53,598 nucleotides of DNA from Bacillota bacterium (GTDB lineage: Bacteria; Bacillota; Clostridia; Peptostreptococcales; Anaerovoracaceae), in contig JAUMVD010000008.1 in NCBI GenBank assembly GCA_030530285.1, forward strand, positions 1 through 53,598, written 5' to 3'. The notes beneath the pieces were generated by a model. The model had not been told where the DNA came from, did not search any database, and saw nothing but the letters and a program-made list of their open reading frames with translations. The translations under genes were made by a program, and so were the position numbers. Below are positions 34,168-43,831 of this stretch, in pieces; the first letter of the stretch is position 1; every line of letters begins with the position of its first letter.

Positions 34168-35424
34168 ATGAATTTTACGAAAGAAAAAGTCAAAGACTAT
34201 TTTCTGCTGGATACACGGGTAGAAAATATCTTTATAAATGAATACATGATTTCAGCGCCGGGGGATTACGTTAAGGTCTACCTGTTTGCTTTGATGCACG
34301 CAGACCTTGAAGCGCCCCTTACAAACGAATTGATAGCCAAGCATCTCAATATCCAGCACGAGGATGTACTCAAGGCGTGGACATATTGGGAACAGATGGG
34401 TCTGATCAGAAAACACTTCAAAGACCCCGGAAACAAATTCGATTACAGCATTGAATTTGTCATGCTCAAAGAACAGTTATACGGTACGGAAACCAAGCCG
34501 GCAGTCTCTCTGGATCAGGGAATCAGCGCCATGATGGCTGATGAAGAGATCAAGATGATGTTTGCCGACATTGAGAAATCCACCGGCAGAATCCTCAGCA
34601 GCACTGAGGTCAGACAGATCAATTCGTGGATCTCTGACTATCAGGCAAGCCCTGAGATCATATCCTATTGTTTCGAATACTGCGCCAGCAAGAAAAAGAC
34701 CAGCGTCAAATACGTAGAAGCGGTGGTGAAGAGCTGGACGCATCAGGGCCTCAGATCCGCAGTCGACGTGGAGAAGTACCTGAGCGAGCAGGACAAGAAA
34801 CAATACCTGTACAAACGCATTTTTCAGGCGCTGGGATTCAGCAGAAACGCGACAGAAGAAGAAAAGCGCATCATGAACAGATGGTTCGAGGAACTGGGAT
34901 TCACTATCGACAGGATCCTGGAAGCCTGCGGCAAAACCGCGGGGATTTCGAGCCCGAACATCAACTACGTCAATAAGGTTCTCGAAAACTGGCACGCAGA
35001 GGAGAAGAGCAGCAGCGGTGAGGTATCCACCAGCGAGATCATGAACTACTATGATATGCTCAGGCGCAAGGAAGAAGATGAAGCGGCGGCCAGGAGAAGA
35101 GAAGTATACAATAAGATACCGAGAATCAAAGAAATCGAAGACGAGCTCAAAAGCCTTAACGCAGAAATCTCCAAGGTAATCATTTCCAATGCGGTAGACA
35201 AGAAAGAGACGACGGACAGAATCAGAGAGGAAATCGATTCGCTGAACGCGGAGCAGGCCTTCCTGCTGACAGATAACGGCTTTGAGCTTGATCATATGGA
35301 TATGCACTATACCTGCGCGGATTGCAGGGACACGGGAGTGCTTGAAACAGGAGAAAGATGTCGATGCTTTGGAGAAGTAACGAAGAAAAAAATCCAGCTT
35401 CTGATGGAGGAAATACACAACTGA
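34168..35424 (+). CDS. DnaD-domain replication protein with DnaC-type zinc segment at C-terminus
   Basis: 418 residues. A winged-helix N-terminal domain (about 1-105) and one or two DnaD-type helical domains (about 125-290; STGRILSSTEVRQINSWI and the YVEAVVKSW-like ending) are visible. The C-terminal ~110 residues resemble the N-terminus of DnaC/DnaI helicase loaders (YNKIPRIKEIEDELKSLNAE, then YTCADCRDTG and GERCRCFGE), including the zinc cysteines, but no AAA+ ATPase follows: the next gene overlaps by 67 bp in another frame and is a cell-wall peptidase. Inferred to help load DnaB. An intact loader may lie elsewhere. Confidence 0.8.
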   Translation: MNFTKEKVKDYFLLDTRVENIFINEYMISAPGDYVKVYLFALMHADLEAPLTNELIAKHLNIQHEDVLKAWTYWEQMGLIRKHFKDPGNKFDYSIEFVMLKEQLYGTETKPAVSLDQGISAMMADEEIKMMFADIEKSTGRILSSTEVRQINSWISDYQASPEIISYCFEYCASKKKTSVKYVEAVVKSWTHQGLRSAVDVEKYLSEQDKKQYLYKRIFQALGFSRNATEEEKRIMNRWFEELGFTIDRILEACGKTAGISSPNINYVNKVLENWHAEEKSSSGEVSTSEIMNYYDMLRRKEEDEAAARRREVYNKIPRIKEIEDELKSLNAEISKVIISNAVDKKETTDRIREEIDSLNAEQAFLLTDNGFELDHMDMHYTCADCRDTGVLETGERCRCFGEVTKKKIQLLMEEIHN

Positions 35425-37916
35425 ACAAAGACAGCGACCGACAGGATACGGTAAAGAAGGCTTTGGATGAGGTAAAAGACCTCAAAGAAACGCTGGATCA
35501 GCTCAAGGCAAAGAGAGACAACATCGGCAATCTGACAGTGGAGAGCGCGCAGGAATCCGGCGCAAAGCCACCGATGCAGGCGGCACCGGAGACGGACGAG
35601 GCGGTTGAAGCGGCGCAGCAGGCGATACTGGATCAGGCGCGCAGGGACGCCGAAGAAAAACGGCTGGCCCACGAGAAACAAAAGCAGCGCGAAGAGCAGA
35701 TCATCCAGGACAAAAAGGCCACGGAGGAAGCGCAAAAGAGAGTCGAAGAAAAAAAGAAAGAGATTCAGCGGCTCAGACAGGCGCAGATCGAAGCTGAGCG
35801 AAAGGCAGCTGCGGTCAGAAGGAAGCAAAAGCTGGCGGATCTGGCGGCAGGAGCCGAACCGGTCAAAGAAGAACTCCCCATGAGGGTGATCGCGCAGAGA
35901 GAGTCGGAAATCATGCAAAAGCGTCGTCAGGAGCTGGAGAAAAAGCGTATTGACGACCACGAAAAGCTTTTGCAGCAGCAGAGAAAGATCCTGCAGCAGC
36001 AAAAACGCCCGCTTCAGGAAGAGCAGCGAAAGGCCGAAGAAAAGCAGAGAAGATTTGCGGAGCAGGAGCGCAAAAAAGAGCGGCAGAGACTCATCGAACA
36101 GGAGCGCGCCCTTCAGAGACAGAGGAGAGCCAGGGCTGAGGAAGAGATCAGACAGCTCAAGGCGGAGCAGGAAGCGCAGAAACGCGCGGAACGCGCTGCC
36201 AGAGCAGAGCGCCTCAAAAAAGCGCGTGAAGAAAGAGCCAGGAGAAACGAACTGCGCAACCGCAACAAGCTTGCAGAGAAATCCGCAGAACTCGGCGGCG
36301 GTATCGTCAATGTGCATGGCGTTCAGGTTTCCACAGAGATAGAACCTGTGCCGGCTTTTTCGTGGAGAGACCTGTTAGGCATTGTTTCGAAGAGAGAAAA
36401 GAAGGCCGTTGAATCAGAGGAAGAACTCAGAGCCCTTCTGGAAGAAACGGAAAGAAAAAAAGAAGAAGCCAGACTCGTAGCCGCGCGTTTATCCCAGCTG
36501 AGGAGGATCAAGAGGCAGAACAGCGAGCTGGGTAAGAGATATTTAAGATTCAGGAACTTCTGCGATAAGAAGAAAAAGCCTTTGCTTATCGGCTTCGCGG
36601 CGCTGCTGACGATCGTTGTCGGCACGGCGGGAGTATTTAACTTCTTCACGGTGTTTGAGTACTCCTATAACGGCAAAGTGCTGGGATACGTCAACAACAG
36701 AGACAACGTGATCCAGATCACGGATCTGGTGCAGGAGACGCTCACAGAAGAAAAGAATATCAACGTCGTCATCGACTCGAAAAAGGATATAAAATTCAAA
36801 CGCGTGGCGGACTTCAACAGAGAACTGCCGGTTGACACGCCGGATGACGTACTGAGAAGGCTCACGTATATGGGCGACCTCAACGTGAAAGCCTACGGAA
36901 TCTATATCGACGGCAAGAAGGTCGGAACGGTAAAGGATAAAGAAGCCGCGGCCAACGTGCTTCAGGCCATCAAGGACAGATACAGCAGCGACAAGTCCGG
37001 AACGAAGATCGAAGAAGCCGTCATCGTAGAAGACATCCAGATCAGGAGGATCAATTCGGATTTCGAAGACATCAGTCCTGAAGAACAGATGGTGGAAACG
37101 CTTTGCACCAGCGGACAGAAGGAAACCCTCCACAAGGTCGTCGTGGGTGAGACGCTGGCGGACATCGCCAGAGACTACGGCACCACGGAGAAGGAGCTTT
37201 TGAAAGACAACGAGGGCATCGACCCGAGAAAACTGGAAGTCGGAAGCTCTCTGGTCATCAGGATGAAGGCTCCGGTGATGACCGTTAAGATCACGGAAGT
37301 CAGAACATATGATAAGAAGATAAAATTCAAGACCGAAAAGAAAAAAGACAAGGACATGTACGAGGGGTACTCAGAAGTCGATCAGGAAGGTCAGGACGGC
37401 TTGAGTACGCTTACGGACAGAACCGTCTCCATCAACGGAGAAGTCAAAGAAACAGAAAATCTGGAGACAGCCATAAAGAAAGAACCGGTACCGAAGATCA
37501 TCAGAGTAGGCACCAAGGACAGACCGCCGACGGTGGGCTCAGGCAAATACATCTGGCCGGCCAAGGATGGCACCTATACCGTCACTTCCGAATTCAAGTG
37601 GCGCTGGGGCAGACAGCACCAAGGCATCGACCTGGGCTGCCCGCAGGGCACCACGGTAATGGCGGCCGATGGAGGCACGGTAACGTACGCCGGATATATG
37701 GGCGGATATGGACTGCTGGTCATCATCGACCATCAGAACGGGATGGAAACCTATTACGGGCATAACAGCAGTCTCACGGTCAGCACCGGAGACAAAGTGT
37801 TCCAGGGGCAGCAGATCGCCTACTCTGGAAATACCGGAAACAGTACCGGACCGCATATACATTTCGGTATCATGGTAAACGGCACATTTGAGAATCCGAG
37901 GAACTATTTGCCATAA
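35358..37916 (+). CDS. M23 peptidase with long cytoplasmic coiled coil, LysM and G5
   Basis: 852 residues. The first ~325 are highly charged Lys/Glu/Arg/Gln heptad-like sequence (cytoplasmic coiled coil), then a membrane helix about 407-430, a YabE-like beta region, LysM about 590-640 (KVVVGETLADIARDYG), G5 about 640-715, and a LytM/M23 endopeptidase domain about 730-852 with the zinc ligands in HQGIDL and HIHFG. The ATG has an AGGAG site inside the upstream dnaD gene. It would cut peptidoglycan cross-links outside the membrane. The long internal coiled coil is unusual for M23 proteins and could tie the enzyme to a cytoskeletal or division complex. Followed by divIC. Confidence 0.88.
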   Translation: MSMLWRSNEEKNPASDGGNTQLNKDSDRQDTVKKALDEVKDLKETLDQLKAKRDNIGNLTVESAQESGAKPPMQAAPETDEAVEAAQQAILDQARRDAEEKRLAHEKQKQREEQIIQDKKATEEAQKRVEEKKKEIQRLRQAQIEAERKAAAVRRKQKLADLAAGAEPVKEELPMRVIAQRESEIMQKRRQELEKKRIDDHEKLLQQQRKILQQQKRPLQEEQRKAEEKQRRFAEQERKKERQRLIEQERALQRQRRARAEEEIRQLKAEQEAQKRAERAARAERLKKAREERARRNELRNRNKLAEKSAELGGGIVNVHGVQVSTEIEPVPAFSWRDLLGIVSKREKKAVESEEELRALLEETERKKEEARLVAARLSQLRRIKRQNSELGKRYLRFRNFCDKKKKPLLIGFAALLTIVVGTAGVFNFFTVFEYSYNGKVLGYVNNRDNVIQITDLVQETLTEEKNINVVIDSKKDIKFKRVADFNRELPVDTPDDVLRRLTYMGDLNVKAYGIYIDGKKVGTVKDKEAAANVLQAIKDRYSSDKSGTKIEEAVIVEDIQIRRINSDFEDISPEEQMVETLCTSGQKETLHKVVVGETLADIARDYGTTEKELLKDNEGIDPRKLEVGSSLVIRMKAPVMTVKITEVRTYDKKIKFKTEKKKDKDMYEGYSEVDQEGQDGLSTLTDRTVSINGEVKETENLETAIKKEPVPKIIRVGTKDRPPTVGSGKYIWPAKDGTYTVTSEFKWRWGRQHQGIDLGCPQGTTVMAADGGTVTYAGYMGGYGLLVIIDHQNGMETYYGHNSSLTVSTGDKVFQGQQIAYSGNTGNSTGPHIHFGIMVNGTFENPRNYLP

Positions 37917-37928
37917 AGGGAATTGAGG

Positions 37929-38375
37929 ATGAAAAAGAAGCGACGAAGCAGAGAATTTAAGAACAGCAGCAAAGTCATCGATATGGAGCAGGCCCGCACC
38001 GAGCGCATCGAGAAGAGACGCGAGATGCGGGAAGAAGAGGAATTAAAACAGGCCCAGTCTGTCGAACGGCGCAACAAGCGAATGCGCGCCCTTAAGAAAA
38101 AGCAAAGCCGCAGGCGCCTGTTTACAGCCGCGGTAGCGCTGGCGCTGATCGTGCTCATGGTCTTCAGCATGGTGGGCATCATCAAGCTCAAAACCAAAGA
38201 GCACGAGATGCTCAAAGAGCAGGAGCAGCTGAAGCAGGAGAAGATCGAGAAAGAAAAAGAGCTCAAGGACTCTAACGAGACCGACAATATCGAAGACGAA
38301 GCCAGAAGCAAACTCAAACTGATTAAGCCGGGAGAAACCGTGTACATCCCGGAAGACGAATCGCATTATGAATAA
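37929..38375 (+). CDS. DivIC/FtsB-like septum protein
   Basis: 148 residues. Basic, charged N-terminus (about 1-60), one membrane helix (about 63-85), then a leucine/Lys/Glu coiled coil and a C-terminal ARSKLKLIKPGETVYI tail typical of FtsB/DivIC. It stabilises the divisome with FtsL and DivIB. The ATG at 37929 is preferred; a TTG at 37923 is also open. Overlaps rnmV by 8 bp. Confidence 0.85.
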   Translation: MKKKRRSREFKNSSKVIDMEQARTERIEKRREMREEEELKQAQSVERRNKRMRALKKKQSRRRLFTAAVALALIVLMVFSMVGIIKLKTKEHEMLKEQEQLKQEKIEKEKELKDSNETDNIEDEARSKLKLIKPGETVYIPEDESHYE

Positions 38376-38922
38376 AATCAGGGAAACCATCGTGGTTGAG
38401 GGCAGAGATGATACAGCCGCCATCAAGAGAAGCGTAGACGCCCTGACGATCGAGACACACGGATTCGGCATACGGCAGGAGACGTGGGATCTGATCGAGC
38501 AGGCCTACATGAAAACCGGCATCATTGTTTTCACCGATCCGGATCATGCGGGAGAGCAGATCAGGCGCAGGATTCTGGCCAGATTTCCCGAGGCGAAGGA
38601 AGCGTTTCTCGATGCGGAGCTCGCCGAAAAGGACGGAGACATAGGCATAGAAAACGCCTCCCCCGAAAGCATCCGAAAGGCTTTGGAAAAAGCCCGGAGC
38701 ACCCGAGATGACGGCAGGGCAGAAGAATTTACCATGGCCGACATGGCCGCATGGCGTCTGACAGGGACAGCGGATGCCGCGGCAAGGCGCAAAGCTCTGG
38801 GAAGAGTCTTAGGGGTCGGCACCGCAAACAGCAAGACATTTTTGGCAAGACTGAATAAATTTGGAATAACGAGAGAACAAATAGATGGAGCTATACTCAC
38901 CTTCGACGATCAGGGACATTAA
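38368..38922 (+). CDS. rnmV: Ribonuclease M5
   Basis: 184 residues. TOPRIM domain: VVEGRDDTAAI with the catalytic Glu, and VFTDPDHAGEQIRR with the DxD pair. Matures 5S rRNA. Overlaps rsmA by 38 bp, the usual rnmV-rsmA order. Confidence 0.93.
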   Translation: MNKIRETIVVEGRDDTAAIKRSVDALTIETHGFGIRQETWDLIEQAYMKTGIIVFTDPDHAGEQIRRRILARFPEAKEAFLDAELAEKDGDIGIENASPESIRKALEKARSTRDDGRAEEFTMADMAAWRLTGTADAAARRKALGRVLGVGTANSKTFLARLNKFGITREQIDGAILTFDDQGH

Positions 38923-39790
38923 AGAAAGACACAATTTCCAGTTGTCTAAGAGTCTCGGACAGAACTTCATAACAGACAGAACTGTCATAGACAGTATCAT
39001 AGAAGGCGCGTGCATAGGCGAAGATGACCTGGTCATCGAAATCGGGCCGGGCATTGGTGTGCTCACGGCAGCCGCCGCCGAAAGGGCAGCGAAGGTCGTA
39101 GCTGTGGAAATCGACAGGAAACTGATCCCGATCCTGAAAGAAACCCTGCAGGAGTATGACAATATCGAGATCATCAACGCGGACATTCTCAAGACCGATC
39201 TGAACGAAATCATCAGAGGGCAAAGAGATGCCGGTACGTTTACGGGTGCGGTCAGAATCATCGGGAATCTGCCGTACTATATCACCACACCCATCATCAT
39301 GAAGATATTCGAGAGCGGCGTAACGGCTGACAGCGTTACCGTCATGATGCAAAAGGAAGTGGCGGACAGAATCAAAGCCGGCCCGGGAAGCAGGACATAC
39401 GGCGCCATTTCCGTGGCGGTACAATACTATTGTGATGTGGAAAAAGTGGTTTCAGTACCGAAGGAGGTATTTATACCGCGGCCAAAGGTCGATTCAGCGG
39501 TACTGCATTTCACCATCAGGGAAGAAAAACCGGCTGCGCTTAAGAGCGAGAAAATATTCTTCGAATGCATCAAGGCCGGATTTGGGAAGAGAAGAAAGAC
39601 CCTGCTCAATTCTCTGACAGGAGTATGCGGGCTGGAAAAAGAAGCAATAAGTGAGATTTTATCTGAAGCGGGAATCGATCCGTCCAGGAGGGCGGAAACA
39701 CTGAACATCCAGGAATTTGCCGGCATCGCCAACATCATAGCGATGCGGGTTGCAGATAACGGCAGGAGAAATACACATGGGGACCATTAA
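38885..39790 (+). CDS. rsmA: 16S rRNA dimethyladenosine transferase
   Basis: 301 residues. SLGQNFITD, the SAM motif VIEIGPGIGVLT, and the catalytic IGNLPYYITTPI identify KsgA/RsmA, which dimethylates two adenines near the 3' end of 16S rRNA. The C-terminal helical domain is present. Overlaps the next gene by 14 bp. Confidence 0.95.
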   Translation: MELYSPSTIRDIKERHNFQLSKSLGQNFITDRTVIDSIIEGACIGEDDLVIEIGPGIGVLTAAAAERAAKVVAVEIDRKLIPILKETLQEYDNIEIINADILKTDLNEIIRGQRDAGTFTGAVRIIGNLPYYITTPIIMKIFESGVTADSVTVMMQKEVADRIKAGPGSRTYGAISVAVQYYCDVEKVVSVPKEVFIPRPKVDSAVLHFTIREEKPAALKSEKIFFECIKAGFGKRRKTLLNSLTGVCGLEKEAISEILSEAGIDPSRRAETLNIQEFAGIANIIAMRVADNGRRNTHGDH

Positions 39791-41762
39791 AAACATTTGC
39801 AAAAGAGCCGCAAAGCATCGAGTTCTGATACTGTTCATCGCAGCCATCGTACTCAACCTGATCATTGAAACACTGGGACGACATTCCCTCATACAGAGCA
39901 TCGCCTTCATGGTGCAGCACCCGCTGGTATTCTTCTGCAATACCATGCTCATACTTGCCGTCATTTCACTGGCGCTTTTGTTCAGGAGATGGAAGTTCGC
40001 CGCCTGCATGCTATCGATAATATGGCTGGCGCTGGGCATTACCAACGGCGTGATATTGGCCAACAGAATGACGCCGTTCAACGTTAAGGATATGAGCAAT
40101 CTCAGCGAGGGACTGTCGATCCTGACGAACTACTTCACCACGAAGACGCTGATCATCATAGGACTGGCCATAGCAGCGCTTGTGCTGCTGATCATTTTCC
40201 TCTTCAGGAAACTGAAGCCGATGGACGGCAAGGTGAACTATAAGAGATCCGTCGCGACGATACTCATCATCGTCATCGTCGCCTTTGGTTCCGTAACAGG
40301 CGGCATGCGCACAGGCGTGCTGGATACCTTCTTCGGAAACCTGGCCTACGCCTACAGAGATAACGGCGTGCCGTATTCGTTCCTGGTAACCTGGGTAAAG
40401 ACGGGAATCGACAAACCAAAGGATTATTCAGAAGAGACCATCAAAGGCCTGTTCGATAAAGGCGAGCTTGGCAAGGATGGTATATATACTCCGGGCGAGG
40501 ATGACGATAAAGATGTGGCGAACAAGCCGAACATCATATTCCTGCAGCTGGAGTCGTTTATCGACCCTCAGATCGTTACAGATATCAAGTACAACAAAGA
40601 TCCGATGCCGAATTACAGGAAGCTGATGAAAGAATATACTTCCGGGTATATTACAGTGCCGGCGGTGGGTGCGGGAACAGCCAACGTGGAATTCGAGGCC
40701 ATGACCGGCATCAGCGCCAGATTCTTCGGACCGGGCGAATACCCGCATAAGAGTGTCCTGACGGAGAAGACCTGTGAAAGTATCCCGTTCGATTTGAGAC
40801 AGCTGGGCTATACATCCCACGCCATACACAACCACAGAGGCGCATTCTATAACAGAAACAAAGTGTTCAAGAATCTGGGCTTTGACACCTTCACCTGCCT
40901 GGAGTACATGAACAACGTCGTTAAGACCCCGAAGAACTGGGCGAAAGACGCGCTTCTGACAGAGTGTATCGTTGACGCGATGGACAGCACCAAAGGCCCT
41001 GACTATATCTACACGATATCCGTCCAGGGACACGGCAAGTATCCGACAGAAAAAGTTCTGGAGAACCCGGAGATCACCGTTACCGAGGCGCCAAACGAAG
41101 AAAAGAAGTGGGCCTATGAGTATTACGCCAATCAGGTCTACGAGATGGATATCTTCGTCAAGGAGCTGACCGATACACTGGCAAATTATGATGAGGATGT
41201 GGTCTTGGTGATGTACGGAGACCACCTGCCTGCGCTGGATATGACAGAGGAGGAGCTGAAGACCAAAAACCTCTATCAGACCGAGTATATCGTATGGAGC
41301 AACTTCGGGCTCAAGATGAAAAACAAGGATACGTATACGTACGAGATCCCGGCGCAGCTGTTGAAAAAACTCGGGATGAGCCCGGGCATGCTGACGAAAT
41401 ATCATCAGAATCATAAGAATGATAAGCACTACAAAGAAAATCTGGAAGCCCTGTCCTATGATATGCTGTACGGCAAGAATTACATCTTCGGCGGCAAGAG
41501 CCCGTTCGAGCCTACGGAAATGAAGATGGGGGTCAAGGACATCGAAATAGAAGAGATCGTCCAGATCGGAGACAAATTCTACATCAAGGGAAAGAACTTC
41601 ACGGAATTCAGCAAGATCTCTCTGGACGGCAAAGTCCTGAAGACGGTATATCTGGGACCGAATATTCTGGCCCTCAATGAGGAGGTCAATCCGGAAGACG
41701 CCAGCAGGATGAAAGTCAGTCAGGTAGAAAAGAATAAGGAGATTTTGAGTACGACGGAATAA
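39777..41762 (+). CDS. LTA-synthase-like phosphoglycerol transferase with C-terminal IPT-like domain
   Basis: 661 residues from the ATG at 39777 (AGGAG site 8 bp upstream); the frame is open from 39750. Five membrane helices in about the first 175 residues are followed by an extracellular sulfatase-fold domain: NIIFLQLESF, the nucleophile Thr in VGAGTANVEFE, and VLVMYGDHLPAL with metal ligands. This is the LtaS/YfnI architecture that polymerises or transfers glycerol-phosphate onto lipid. The last ~70 residues (EIVQIGDKFYIKGKNFTEFSKI) look like a small IPT/TIG beta domain, which is not standard in LtaS. Overlaps the following gene by 1 bp (TAATG). Confidence 0.88.
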   Translation: MGTIKNICKRAAKHRVLILFIAAIVLNLIIETLGRHSLIQSIAFMVQHPLVFFCNTMLILAVISLALLFRRWKFAACMLSIIWLALGITNGVILANRMTPFNVKDMSNLSEGLSILTNYFTTKTLIIIGLAIAALVLLIIFLFRKLKPMDGKVNYKRSVATILIIVIVAFGSVTGGMRTGVLDTFFGNLAYAYRDNGVPYSFLVTWVKTGIDKPKDYSEETIKGLFDKGELGKDGIYTPGEDDDKDVANKPNIIFLQLESFIDPQIVTDIKYNKDPMPNYRKLMKEYTSGYITVPAVGAGTANVEFEAMTGISARFFGPGEYPHKSVLTEKTCESIPFDLRQLGYTSHAIHNHRGAFYNRNKVFKNLGFDTFTCLEYMNNVVKTPKNWAKDALLTECIVDAMDSTKGPDYIYTISVQGHGKYPTEKVLENPEITVTEAPNEEKKWAYEYYANQVYEMDIFVKELTDTLANYDEDVVLVMYGDHLPALDMTEEELKTKNLYQTEYIVWSNFGLKMKNKDTYTYEIPAQLLKKLGMSPGMLTKYHQNHKNDKHYKENLEALSYDMLYGKNYIFGGKSPFEPTEMKMGVKDIEIEEIVQIGDKFYIKGKNFTEFSKISLDGKVLKTVYLGPNILALNEEVNPEDASRMKVSQVEKNKEILSTTE

Positions 41763-42331
41763 TGAGAAAGATCAAAGTACCAACATTAGAAACAGAACGG
41801 CTCATCCTGCGGACGTGGGATCGCAAAGATGCGCAGCAGCTGTTCGAATATGCCAGCGATCCGGATGTGGGACCCCACGCGGGGTGGTCGCCCCATAAGA
41901 GCGTTTCCGAGTCGCGCATGATCATCGACGAGATGTTCAGAAGGAATGAGACCTGGGCCATCGTCGAGCGGGAAAGCGGCAGGATCGTCGGGAGCATCGG
42001 CTTCGAAAAGGATAAGTACAGGCCGGGAATCAAAAGCCGTGAGATGGGATATTCTCTGGCAAAGAGCCGCTGGGGAAGAGGCTACATGACCGAGGCGGCC
42101 GGCAGACTGATACGATACGCGTTTGAAGATCTGAAGTTGGACATCCTGATGATCAGGACCAGCGACAGCAATAAGCGGAGCCAGCGCGTCATCGAGAAGA
42201 GCGGCTTCACGTACGAGGGAACGCTGAGGAGAGCATATAAGCTTTATGATGGCAGCATCAGAGAAGTGAGATGTTATTCCATGCTCAAAGAAGAATATTC
42301 TAAGAATCTTGCTAGCGTTCCTAAAATATGA
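41762..42331 (+). CDS. GNAT acetyltransferase (RimJ/RimL-like)
   Basis: 189 residues. TERLILRTWDRKDAQQLFEYA, then GSIGFEKD, GYSLAKSRWGRGYMTEAA (acetyl-CoA loop) and NKRSQRVIEKSGF are the typical RimJ/RimL-type features. Acts on an N-terminal or other amine; substrate unknown. Coupled by TAATG to the LTA gene. Confidence 0.88.
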   Translation: MRKIKVPTLETERLILRTWDRKDAQQLFEYASDPDVGPHAGWSPHKSVSESRMIIDEMFRRNETWAIVERESGRIVGSIGFEKDKYRPGIKSREMGYSLAKSRWGRGYMTEAAGRLIRYAFEDLKLDILMIRTSDSNKRSQRVIEKSGFTYEGTLRRAYKLYDGSIREVRCYSMLKEEYSKNLASVPKI

Positions 42332-42347
42332 TAACATTGTAAAGCGT

Positions 42348-42821
42348 ATGAAAAATTATATGGCAGAGGCTTTGCAGGAAGCCGAAAAAGCTGCGGCATT
42401 GGGAGAAATCCCCATAGGCGCGGTCATCGTCAGAGATGATGAGATCATCGCCAGAGCGCATAACATGACGGAAACCATGCGGGATCCCACCGCTCACGCG
42501 GAGATGCTGGCCATCCGGAAGGCATCGGAGAGGCTTGGCGGATGGAGACTCACCGGGTGCCGGATGTATGTGACGTGCGAGCCGTGCAGCATGTGCGCGG
42601 GGGCCATCGTATGGGCCAGGATCGAGAAGCTGATCATAGGGACGATGGACCCAAAGGCGGGAGCCTGCGGGTCACTGATGAATATACCACAGGATAAGAG
42701 GCTCAACCACTTCGTGGAGATGGAGACCGGAGTCATGGGAGCGGAGTGCTCCGCCATCATGAAGGGATTCTTTAGAGATCTTCGGAGCGGTAGAAATAAA
42801 AAGTCGGAGGAAAAGCAATAA
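42348..42821 (+). CDS. tadA: tRNA(adenine-34) deaminase
   Basis: 157 residues from the ATG at 42348; the frame is open from 42309 and no strong ribosome site supports any start. Catalytic HAEML, and the zinc motif CEPCSMCAGAI, with GWRLTGCRMYVT before it. Converts A34 to inosine in tRNA-Arg. Ends overlapping the next start (TAATG). Confidence 0.9.
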   Translation: MKNYMAEALQEAEKAAALGEIPIGAVIVRDDEIIARAHNMTETMRDPTAHAEMLAIRKASERLGGWRLTGCRMYVTCEPCSMCAGAIVWARIEKLIIGTMDPKAGACGSLMNIPQDKRLNHFVEMETGVMGAECSAIMKGFFRDLRSGRNKKSEEKQ

Positions 42822-43765
42822 TGAAGAGAATAAGCGCACTGGTATGCATGATCTTAATCGCAGTCGCAATGTGTGTACCGGCAAGTTTCGCGGCGAATGA
42901 CGTGCAGTCTACTGACGTCAAAAACAATCTGACGATCGTTCAGACATCGCCGGAGGACGGTACAGAAGGCGTTGCGGTAGACAACTTCAGTGTCAAGATA
43001 TATTTTAATAAGGCTGTAAAACCGGAGAACAAGCAGATCAAAAAGGCCAACGCCAAACAGTTTGTTCTGAAAAATGAAAAGGGCGTCAAGATTCCGATCA
43101 AGGTTTACTACAGCGGGGACGAAGAAGGCCTGATCATGGTAGCGGCGGATGTGGTTTCCGCAGACAGAGATCATCAGATCAAAGGCGACCAGAAGTACAC
43201 ACTGACAGTAAAACGCGGGTTCACGGCGTCAGACGGATCCACCATGATCGGTCAGGAGACAGTTACGCTCAAGACCCTGAATCAAAGCAGATCCATGGTC
43301 ATCTATATGCTCCTGATGGTGCTCATGATGGGCGGTATGGTATTCTTCACCATGAGAAGCACGAAGAAGGAAGCGGAGAAAGAAAAGGAAGAAAAGAAAA
43401 AGCAGCAGCACGTAAATCCATATAAGGAAGCCAAGAAAACAGGCAAATCCGTTCAGGAAATCGTCGAAAAGGACAACAAGAAAAAGCAAAAGAGAGCCGA
43501 GGCCGAAGCTAAAGCCAGAGAAGCGGAAGCGGCCATCGAAGCCGAGATCATGGAGAAGATCCGCAGAGAGTCCAACAAGAGAGTCGCGGGACCTAGACCG
43601 ATCTCCGCAGCGGGCAGCACCTACAAAGTCACCGTCGTCAAGGACAGCGGCAAGAAGGTAGAAGAACCAAAGGAAAGCAAGGCCAAGAATTCCAAGGGAA
43701 CAACAAACCCTAAGGGCCAGTCCGGCAAGAAAAAGAACTCTAAGAAGAAAAAGGGCAAGAAATAA
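42821..43765 (+). CDS. Big_5-type membrane protein with Lys-rich cytoplasmic tail
   Basis: 314 residues. Signal peptide about 1-25, an Ig-like Big_5 domain about 35-150 (TSPEDGTEGVAVDNFSVKIYF), one membrane helix about 160-178, and a highly basic, low-complexity Lys/Glu/Ala tail on the inner side. Overlaps tadA by 1 bp, so it ends the long operon; a strong terminator follows. I do not recognise a specific function; the tail may bind nucleic acid or a polyanion. Confidence 0.75.
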   Translation: MKRISALVCMILIAVAMCVPASFAANDVQSTDVKNNLTIVQTSPEDGTEGVAVDNFSVKIYFNKAVKPENKQIKKANAKQFVLKNEKGVKIPIKVYYSGDEEGLIMVAADVVSADRDHQIKGDQKYTLTVKRGFTASDGSTMIGQETVTLKTLNQSRSMVIYMLLMVLMMGGMVFFTMRSTKKEAEKEKEEKKKQQHVNPYKEAKKTGKSVQEIVEKDNKKKQKRAEAEAKAREAEAAIEAEIMEKIRRESNKRVAGPRPISAAGSTYKVTVVKDSGKKVEEPKESKAKNSKGTTNPKGQSGKKKNSKKKKGKK

Positions 43766-43789
43766 GCCGGACAACATAAACGGATCAAA

Positions 43790-43831
43790 GAAAGTCAATA
43801 TATTGTACAATATATTGACTTTTTATTTTTT
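43790..43831 (+). terminator. Intrinsic terminator, perfect palindrome
   Basis: AAAGTCAATATATTG pairs perfectly with CAATATATTGACTTT around TA and is followed by TTATTTTTT. Closes the gdpP-to-Big_5 region. Confidence 0.88.

Noticed and set aside
36000..36330. Basic Arg/Lys-rich open frames in the coiled-coil region
   Set aside because: They are out-of-frame shadows of the charged coiled coil of the M23 peptidase.
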